Position numbers and translations under genes: made by a program
Assembly: GCA_947846985.1 (NCBI GenBank)
Contig: CANTUZ010000005.1
Location: 17,766,389-17,830,388, forward strand
DNA from: Fratercula arctica
Taxonomy: Eukaryota > Chordata > Aves > Charadriiformes > Alcidae
Length of the DNA: 64,000 nucleotides
Reading direction: 5' to 3'
Notes under the pieces: generated by a model
What the model was told of the DNA's origin: nothing
The model's input: the letters and a program-made list of their open reading frames with translations, nothing else
Database searches by the model: none
Shown here: positions 56,094 to 64,000 of the stretch, one piece after another
Position numbering within the stretch: position 1 is the stretch's first letter
Layout of the letters: every line of letters starts with the position of its first letter

Positions 56094-59000
56094 CTAAAAG
56101 AAACAGACAGGGAACAAGGTTAATTCTCTACTGTATGTCTTTCATCGTTTTTCAGAATGTATTAGGAAACACTAAGATAAAATGGAAAATTTGGAAGGTG
56201 AAAAAAATGCCAGCTATACCAAAATGATCTAAAGTAACAGAAAAACCCATAAGAGTAAAGAAATAAGAGATTAAGAGCAAGTTTAAATACTTTAATTGCA
56301 TGCAGTTTGGCTTGTCTACACATATGAAAACTGAAAACCATTCTGTGCAATTCGCTTGGTCTAATTCAAACAAAAGGTTTCCTGAATGAGCCAAAGAAAA
56401 CAAGCACAGTCTGTATTGAGAAGATGAGTATTTTGCTGGTGTGTTTCAGAGGTGTGCCTCACAGTCCATTTACCATATCAGCTTAACCTCCCACTTGTTT
56501 TCACTTTTTTAGCCTTCCTTTAATTTCATGTGGATTGAGAAAGATGTCTAGTACTGGTTACCAACGTGTCCATCTCCAGGTGCACTGAAAACACAGTGAG
56601 ACCACAAGCACGCTTCTCCCATCCTCTTGGCAACAGTTAGAGACCTCAGCAGAAACAGAAGTCCAGCCTGAAGCACTGCTGGGATCAAGCTACACGTTAA
56701 CCACAGACCTGCGCTGAAGTATGACTTTGGAAATGCCTACAGCGTGATAGATGTCAAAGACACCTGACATTCTTGTGGATTAGACAGAGGTACAATCATG
56801 TCATATTTGGAACTTAGTCAATGTGCAGATAAACCTTGCTTTTCTATAGGCTGGCTGAGCACGGCATACTCAGTTTCCTTGAGTGCCAGGGAACTGCAAT
56901 ACTTCCTTATCAGCCAACTCCATTAACAACTGGTCACATTCTCTGTCAGAGCCAACAACAAAATCTACCAATTGGAACGGTAACAGTGGTTTGTAATTGA
57001 AAACACATAGCACGTGGCACACGGAAAGAGTAAAGCAGAGAAACCAGTCCTAAGGTATCACAGTTACACAGGATAATGCAGATTAAGAGAACGAGCTGCT
57101 TATTTCATAGAGTGATTTAATAGAAAGAGGAACTACAGAGAAGATGATATGCTGCTGAATATTTTATCCAGCCTCCTCACATTTTTGCAGAGCTCCCTGC
57201 TATTTTTCATAACAGATTGGCAAATGGGACTCGAGATGGTACCTATGATTATTTTCTAAATTAACTGAAACAACGAGGATACAATCCTAGTCCACTCAAG
57301 ATGAATGGGAGTCACATTACCAGCTTCAAAAATGCATGAGACATCGCCCTGAATACTGAGGGAAATAATAGGTATGTGTACAGCAAGAAGCAGGGGGGGA
57401 AATGTTATGCATCGGTTGCCTTTGCTATAATCTTTTTGTGGCTCTAAAATGCCAGTCTTCTGATGGCATAACACAGTGCTTATCTCAGGACACTACAGTG
57501 TTGAAGTTCGGCTCTGTGACACTTCTAGACAAGGTAGGAGAACATTATCCAGGAGTCCTTCACTTAGTTTTGACAATCTCATAACCCGTGCAAGATGTCA
57601 GGTGCAGCAGAAGAGCTATCACAATTGTTTGTAGTCACTTGTATTCCAGTTAGATTTTCAAGATATAATGAAACTGTCCAGATCGTTGGTTGTAATAAAC
57701 ATGAACCTCAGACCCTTAGACCAAGCCAAGAATCTCTCCTACAGCTTTGTTCTGAAAGGATCCACCAGAACCCTTCACCTTTTTTCTTTTAAATTGGACT
57801 ATTATTAAATATTTTTCAATAAAATAAAGTAATAATGAACATCATAAATCTAAAGGAACAGCATCTGCAGCAGATGGTTTAAGGAAAGCCTGTGTCTTAT
57901 GACAGAAGCTTCAAAATACAATGAAACTCTCCCTTTGTCCAATTTCACCTAATGTCATTTATGAACCTGCAGCGAATGGCAAAATTATGAGCCATGCTTT
58001 ACATAAGGTAACATGTCACAGCAAAATAAAGCACCATAGGCTGTCTTTTCTGATCAGGTGATTGTATTCATTTCACAGACATAGTCAATAAACTCTAATA
58101 TCCAAGTACTTTTCTGTATGCAGAAGGCTCATATATCTCCTTTCATCACTACCATGAAGGCAACTCCCTTAACAAAAGACAATAGCAACCACACAGAGAG
58201 TGAAAACTGCCCTTTATTCAAAATAACTAATTTGAGGAAGGGATAGATGGCCTCGCATCATATGTGTTAGCACAGACAATACTGTTCAGATATCCCCAAA
58301 AGCAATTACCAAAAGCAAAAGAACAACAGCAACAACAAATTGTCTTGGTAGGCAAAGAAAAACACAGAGAAAAGTTAATGTTTTAGCACAATAAAGCCGC
58401 AAACAATGCTCTGAGTGGGCACCGTGGCCTTGTCAGGATCCCAGTTTCAGTTTTATAGCAAGAAGGTAGGAAGTGAAAGCCCGGATTGTGCTTTAAAGAA
58501 GCGTGTATTCTCTGCATAGGAAATTTGCATGGGAGTTGTGCACGGATGTTTTTTAAAGGCCCTCCATGGTTCATTGGCTAACAGGCACACCGGCAAGTAT
58601 GCAAATGGGGGCTGTCCCAAAGACAATGCGACAGACACGCAGTCAATGGTTACTGTCATCCAGCTCTTTGCATGACATGCAGACAAGCTTAGAGAACATT
58701 GATTGTCCTATAGACTCCGGTGACTGGAGGGAACGACCAGTCGGCTTACACCAAGACACATTTTTCACTCCTGACGTTTTGATAAAGGCTTATTGACCTA
58801 AATGAGACCCAAGTTATTCAGGGAACATCGGGGGTGAAAGTGCACAAGCTGTTCTTCATGGTCATACACAAAAAACTCCAGGTATCCATTAGCAACTGGC
58901 AAATTCCCCCTCCCCTGCCCGTGGCTGTGTGACAGACAAAAGTGTTTTTAATATCTTGCATTGCATAAGTCTAAAAAGTAGTCTCCTGAGGGTGGGGGAG

Positions 59001-62000
59001 GCTGATGAATTTCTGTTGGCACACACTTATATTAGCGTCCAGAAACTTGCAGGCAACAAGGAAAAAATACATTAGAAAATTATTCCTTCCTGAGCTACTA
59101 AAACATTGCCTATATTTTCCCAATTAACAGCTTAACATGAAACTTCACATTAACTAGAAGGATGCCAACCTGGTCCTTAGTTCATTTATGGTGGTGGTAA
59201 TTATGGCTAATTCCACTGAATAGGAGTTATCCTGGCAGAGAGCAGCAATGCCTCACACCTGAGAATTTCAGCAAACCTGTGTTGTACTACAAATTAATTT
59301 GGTCTACTGTTTCTTCAACACTTTGTTCTAATTGCCTGCTTAACACTTTCCTACTAAGTGCACTGTATAAAAGTTTGTGCTTCTCACAAGGAATCGGGTA
59401 GACTGAAACATGGCTTTGAGAAGCTGATACAGGAAAATGGAAGGGTAAGTGCTGAGCAGACAGAGAGGATGTAAGGAATGAGTGAAATAAGAAACAAAGC
59501 AACTTTCAGCACAAGTGAAAAATTAAAATACAGAAAAAATAACTGCCTGCAAAACACTAGTGGGAGTGGGGATTAAAGCTCAGCGGAGGAGTTTTCTTGG
59601 TTAAAATTACAGACACACGATAACAACAGCACTGTGCAAGGACCCACTCAACCCCATGTTGCTTAATTGTGATTTTTTGAAAACGTGAAAACAGAAATGC
59701 AACACTGAGATAAAAACCTTATACTGACATGGTAAAAAAGAGCCCTCTGAGATGTGATAGTCATGTACCTTTGCACTGTGGGCATATAGAAGCCCTCTTG
59801 CTTAAGAGGAGAGACTTTTTTTCCTTTTAATTATTGATTTGTACATGGTACCCTCACTTCTGCCATCCTTCCTGCTCAGCCCAAGCATACACTTAATGCC
59901 ATCTTCATGCCTTCTCACACACATAATCCCAACACAGCCCAGTACCACATTAACTCTGGATACAGAGGTAGAGCAGATGAACATGAGAAACAAGTGTAGA
60001 TCACTTTTCTTGAAGAACTCTACCGGTGTTGGTAACTCTCCAGCTGCGAGCAACTTCTCACATGTAAATTCACAACATTTCAACTAGAAGGAACAAGTAG
60101 ACAAGACTAGTGTAACAAGCCTTGGGCATTTCTACAATGGCACAGTGCTTAGTGAAACTACAATAGATCTCCAAGTAGCCATTTAGCAGATGCCAGGGAA
60201 CGAAAAATCTCCCATAAAGACCAGTAAAGGAACTTCAGTCCTCACTGGTGCATTGGTGCAGAAGTGGGGTCAGCGTGTGGGATCCATTTCAGGAGTCTTA
60301 CAACAGATTTTTCAGTGCATCTCGCTACTCACTTTCATGGTTTTTGACATGGAAAAAGAAGTTCCTTTGAGCTGATCAGATATAATATGAACAGCTTTGG
60401 GAATTGCTTCAAGTAGAATGAAAGAGCCATTAAAACATAAAAAGTTATACTCAGCTGAGACATATGTCATAACTTAATCACCTGGCTAAAGAACAGCTCT
60501 CACCACCTGATGAAGGAACTTAGGCAGGATCCATAAAAACACAGTCCCCTGACAAACATCCCCATGCTGTCTGTCATTGCAATCTGTATCTCCACAGTTC
60601 CCATGGATTAATCACGGTTTCATAATAAGCCCACAAAGCAAACATACAGGGAAGGGCTCAAAGAACAGATGTGATGAAAAGTCCGCGTATTAGCTTTGAC
60701 TCTACACTGAAGAACTCAACTTGCTACGGGTAAGGACACTTTAACTATCACCTTGACAAACTTTGGGATGCCATTAGGCAAAAGAACAAAAAAGTCCTTT
60801 CCATCAGAGGACAAGAGGGAAGAGTTACTTATGACTATGACCTAATTGAAGGAGGAACCAGACTGCTTCAGCTGTGTGCCTTGAAGAGTCAGATCTATGA
60901 AAACAAATACACACAAGTATATTAGCAAAATATCTGCTTTATTTTGCTGATAAATGCATCTTGAAGTGCCTTTCTTTTACTACTCCACCCCCACTGGATT
61001 GGAAGAGCTACAATCCAATATTGGGAGGCATCCAACATCCACACTGCGAGATAAAGTGCAGTAGCAACTCCAAAAGGAAGGACAGAGTCCCTAAACTTAG
61101 CTGAAGGAGATGTTTTTAAGCAATTAGAAAAATTAATAGCTTGGAGGAAAAAAAACAACCCACAACAAAGCCCTGACACAGGATGGATCATGACACCATA
61201 ACAACAGCTACTTAACAGATAAAGAAATTGTCTCTGGAGGCTGAGAAAGCATCTGCATAAAGAATATATTGCCTGAGGCTCTGCCTGTAGACCTCAAAGC
61301 TGCAAGTGGTCACGGAGCATCACAGATGTTCCTGCAGCCATTTGATGTGGGAGGACTAGATGAGGTCATCTGAAACCTGTTATGATAAAAAATGCCTTTA
61401 CTCTGAGTCTAGAGTTTTTTTTCTATGAACTCCATAAACATCAGAGAAGTAAAATATATGTTTTAGGATCAAGGGGGCAAAGTATACCACTATGTTATTC
61501 TGATTGCCTACCGAAGACCTAAAATCAAAGACAACATACAGCTTATTCCATCTGCCATAGAGATGGCTGCCCTAAGAGGAAAGGGAGGTAACAAGCACAG
61601 GAAAACAAGAGGCATTGATAAGAGGGATGATTTTAAGTCTCAGAAGCACAAAATTCTTGTAATGTAAGCATTCCCTCCCACCCCAATATTTTACTGGGAA
61701 TACTACTCCTACCCATCTCTGCCATATCACAAGCTCTATTACATTACCCTCATTGGAGGGATCAAGTACATTATTCCCATGATTCTTTCAAATCTGGCTT
61801 CTTTCAGATTCTAGCTTCAGAGATGATGAAGTTCCCAGGAATTCCTTTAAACAAGGAAGTAAGTTCTCCCATAGCTTATATAGGGACTGCATGCCAACCA
61901 GCATTACCTCAGCTATAAGATTCCTGTGGCACTACTTGCACCGATACCTATTTGTAAGGCAGTGGAAGAGCTCTGCTACAGAGCTAGTGTGCCAACAGGA

Positions 62001-63272
62001 AAGTGGAACGGTAACCTCTTCACAATCTCAGGCAGCAGCAGTGGAGAAAGGACACTGCCAAAAGTTTTGTTCAGAAGTCGTGACCTGAAGGAGCCAAGAG
62101 AGGGGACAACAGATCTACTGATGCTAATGCAAAGTGACGACTGGGGCAAGAATGGGGCATTTGCCATCAGCCAAGGGCTGTGGAGCTGGATTGGGCAACA
62201 GAGAAACAGGCCCAGCATCTTCACAAGCAGGGATGCAGCGCATCCTCTACAGCCACCAAAAGGTCAAAAAAAAGCAGGAATGCATCTCATGTAGAGCAAT
62301 AGGTTGCATTTACACTCAGAGAAGGGTAGCAGGCAAAAACCAAACCATTGCAGGCTCCGCGTTAGTTCAGAGAGAGCCAGAGTCCCCTTCACAGCACACT
62401 GTTCACCTGACACATCAGGGCTTGCAAAATGCTTCAGACAGCACTTGTGTACAGCCCAAGCAGGGTATGCAAATTAACAGCAGCGAAGGCAACTGTTTCT
62501 TCTAATCTCACTCACTTTGTATAGAGAGGCCCCTCTTTGTTCCGTTGAGAAAGGCAGGATTTTTTTCCTGAAAGCTGTACTGTGTTTTCTAAGATACACA
62601 GAACAGCAAAATCAGATGGCCTAGGCAAACAGACAAAGACAGACACCACGCTCAATAAAGTAAGAATCCCAACTTGATGAAGTACAGATCAAAAATAAAA
62701 AGATAAATGGTTTTTCATATATATAAACACTTACTGAGCAACAGCAAGTGCCAAAAGCGCTATTTAGGATTGGGGATTTTTCTTCCCCTGCTTAATGCTC
62801 ATTTCCAAAGATCTTGTAAATTGCATCTTTTCAAGTGAGAAACAGTACTGATAAGTTTAAAAAAACAATAAAAATGTTTAAAGCCAGAACACTTGGTACT
62901 CCTTCCTTTAAAAAAGCCTAGTATCATTTGCTAAAATTCTGTATCTAGCATATTTGGCACCAAATGATCAAACAGGCAATAGGAAACAAAAACCATGGTA
63001 TCGGTATCACGTTTCTATCTTCACAGGCCTATAATTAATCTTAAGTTGTAACTGGACATCATTAAAGTCCTCTTATTAATGTTTTTAATTAAGATGAAAT
63101 AATATTTATGTAAATGCTGATGTTCTGAAAAAAAAAAGGGACACTTACTAGGAGACAGAGTTAGAACAGTTGATTGTGCCGAAGCTTTTCTATTTTCCCC
63201 TTAATCGGTGCTGAGACACAGAACAATGGCACTGGGACCAATAAAGAATACTGCAGGCCTGCAATTTTAGGT

Positions 63273-63368
63273 TGAGATTTTCCAAAGGCTCCGAGCAACT
63301 AAATCCTATTGAATTTCAATTGGAGCTGGGCACCTAACTCCCTTAGGTGCATTTAAAAAGCCTTTAAT
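63273..63368. repeat. Ancient palindrome-like repeat (sauropsid MITE-type)
   Basis: The segment reads from gattttccaaaggctccgag through a near-palindromic centre (attgaatttcaatt) to cacctaactcccttaggtgc and atttaaaa. This resembles, from memory, a palindromic medium-frequency repeat seen in reptile and bird genomes with a centre like cccattgactttcaatggga flanked by arms with ttttcaaa and gcacctaa. The arms here are imperfectly complementary. The family name is not certain. Confidence 0.5.
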
Positions 63369-63389
63369 TGATTTCCTTAGCTCTCTTCT

Positions 63390-63600
63390 CACTCGAGGCT
63401 CCAGCCAAATCCAAAACGCAGGCAGTTGACGTTTTTCCACCGACTACAAAAGGCCTCGGATGTCAGTGGGGTGAGTTTGCACACGAAGGCACGGTGTCAG
63501 AGCACGGCTGCCTCAGAACAACTTTCCACACCGTCACCCCTGCACAAGTCTCTTTGTAACACAGTTGTCTTTAGCTTTTGAACTTCGTTGCCGATGATAT
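63390..63600. promoter_or_regulatory. CpG-richer patch with TGACGT half-site
   Basis: About eleven CpGs lie in about 200 bases, with a CREB-type half site (tgacgt) at 63427. It is beyond the upstream side of exon 3. The enrichment is modest, so a regulatory role is only suggested. Confidence 0.3.
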
Positions 63601-64000
63601 TCCCCAGGAATTTACAGAAGTAAATTAAGCTGGGCTTGCACATTCAGTTTACGATACTTGTTTTAGCGTGAAGCTCTCCCCCCATCACAAAGTATGCTCG
63701 AGAACTAGACTTTAAACCCAAAGTATTTGGCAAGAGAAAGGAAGTGTCAACATGCTAACACTGGCGCAAAAATGATTAAAAACCCTGCTCCTTTTTGTTT
63801 ATTTCATGAAGCTCTTATTCAAGGCTGCATAAAAGTCTCTAGAAGGAATTCATACAGGACTCCCTCCTTCAAAGTGAAAAATGCTCTGGCTTCTACCCAG
63901 TGCAGCATATGCTTAATTTTATATCTCCCTGAATTCAAAAGAACTATTCACCTACTTAAGATTAAGCACACATGCACACAGTTCACAGAGATGCATACTC

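Larger units (their letters stand above)
56094..64000 (-). other. KCNQ1 intron 2 (part), upstream of exon 3
   Basis: This is sequence upstream of exon 3 in the direction of transcription. Exon 2 (S1, with an expected IEQYA / GTLFWM signature) was looked for on the minus strand and not seen, so it probably lies past 64000. The region has an ancient palindrome-like repeat at 63273-63368 and a CpG-richer patch at 63390-63600. The 61.9-62.5 kb part is somewhat richer in GC with open frames over 100 codons on the plus strand, but nothing in them resembles a known protein. Confidence 0.8.

Noticed and set aside
61000..61070. Possible KCNQ1 exon 2 because of a LAVWM-like stretch
   Set aside because: The S1 sequence (IEQYA and flanking hydrophobic residues) is absent and the splice sites do not fit a 91-base exon.
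61926..62505. Overlapping plus-strand open frames of about 120 codons
   Set aside because: The region is slightly richer in GC, but neither product resembles a known family and the two frames overlap in different phases.

Overview
The window is vertebrate nuclear DNA, almost certainly from a bird. It holds the middle of a potassium-channel gene, KCNQ1 (Kv7.1), on the minus strand. The bird call rests on CR1-type LINE fragments with the octamer-like 3' end typical of sauropsid CR1, the compact introns, and a KCNQ1 sequence close to but distinct from mammalian. Turtle or crocodilian DNA cannot be fully excluded, and the species cannot be named.

Nine coding exons were found by reading the reverse strand. 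Each is bounded by AG/GT splice sites and joins its neighbours in frame. In human numbering they are exon 3 (55967-56093), 4 (54166-54244), 5 (53117-53213), 6 (52355-52495), 7 (43396-43506), 8 (38598-38693), 9 (36217-36339), 10 (35141-35282) and 11 (28538-28658). Together they give 1037 bases, human codons 160 to 505: S2, the S2-S3 linker, S3, the S4 voltage sensor, S5, the pore loop with TIGYGD, S6, the calmodulin-binding helix A/IQ region and the first half of the cytoplasmic C-terminus. Every exon has the length and phase I recall for the human exon. Exons 1-2 (N-terminus, S1) should lie beyond 64000 and exons 12-16 (helices B-D) before position 1; I looked for exons 2 and 12 by eye and did not find them.

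Region by region: 1-28537 is a very long intron (intron 11) with no recognised gene, two CR1 fragments, homopolymer and pyrimidine tracts and a CpG-dense island of about 270 bp near 5.5-5.8 kb. 28538-35282 has exons 11 and 10 with a 6.5-kb intron carrying a short CR1 tail. 35283-43506 has exons 9, 8 and 7 and the best-preserved mobile element, a 2.2-kb CR1 with one apparent frameshift, next to a run of 23 G. 43507-52354 is a large intron with a diverged 106-bp tandem duplication. 52355-56093 packs exons 6 to 3 closely. 56094-64000 is upstream intron with an ancient palindrome-like repeat and a second CpG-richer patch at its end.

I found no second protein-coding gene, RNA gene, CRISPR array or viral element, and no convincing undescribed system. 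The items most worth checking are the two intronic CpG-rich patches, the absence of an obvious CpG island where mammals carry the KCNQ1OT1 imprinting centre, weak donor sites after exons 4, 8 and 9, the scattered remnants of an old palindromic repeat, and the young-looking CR1.
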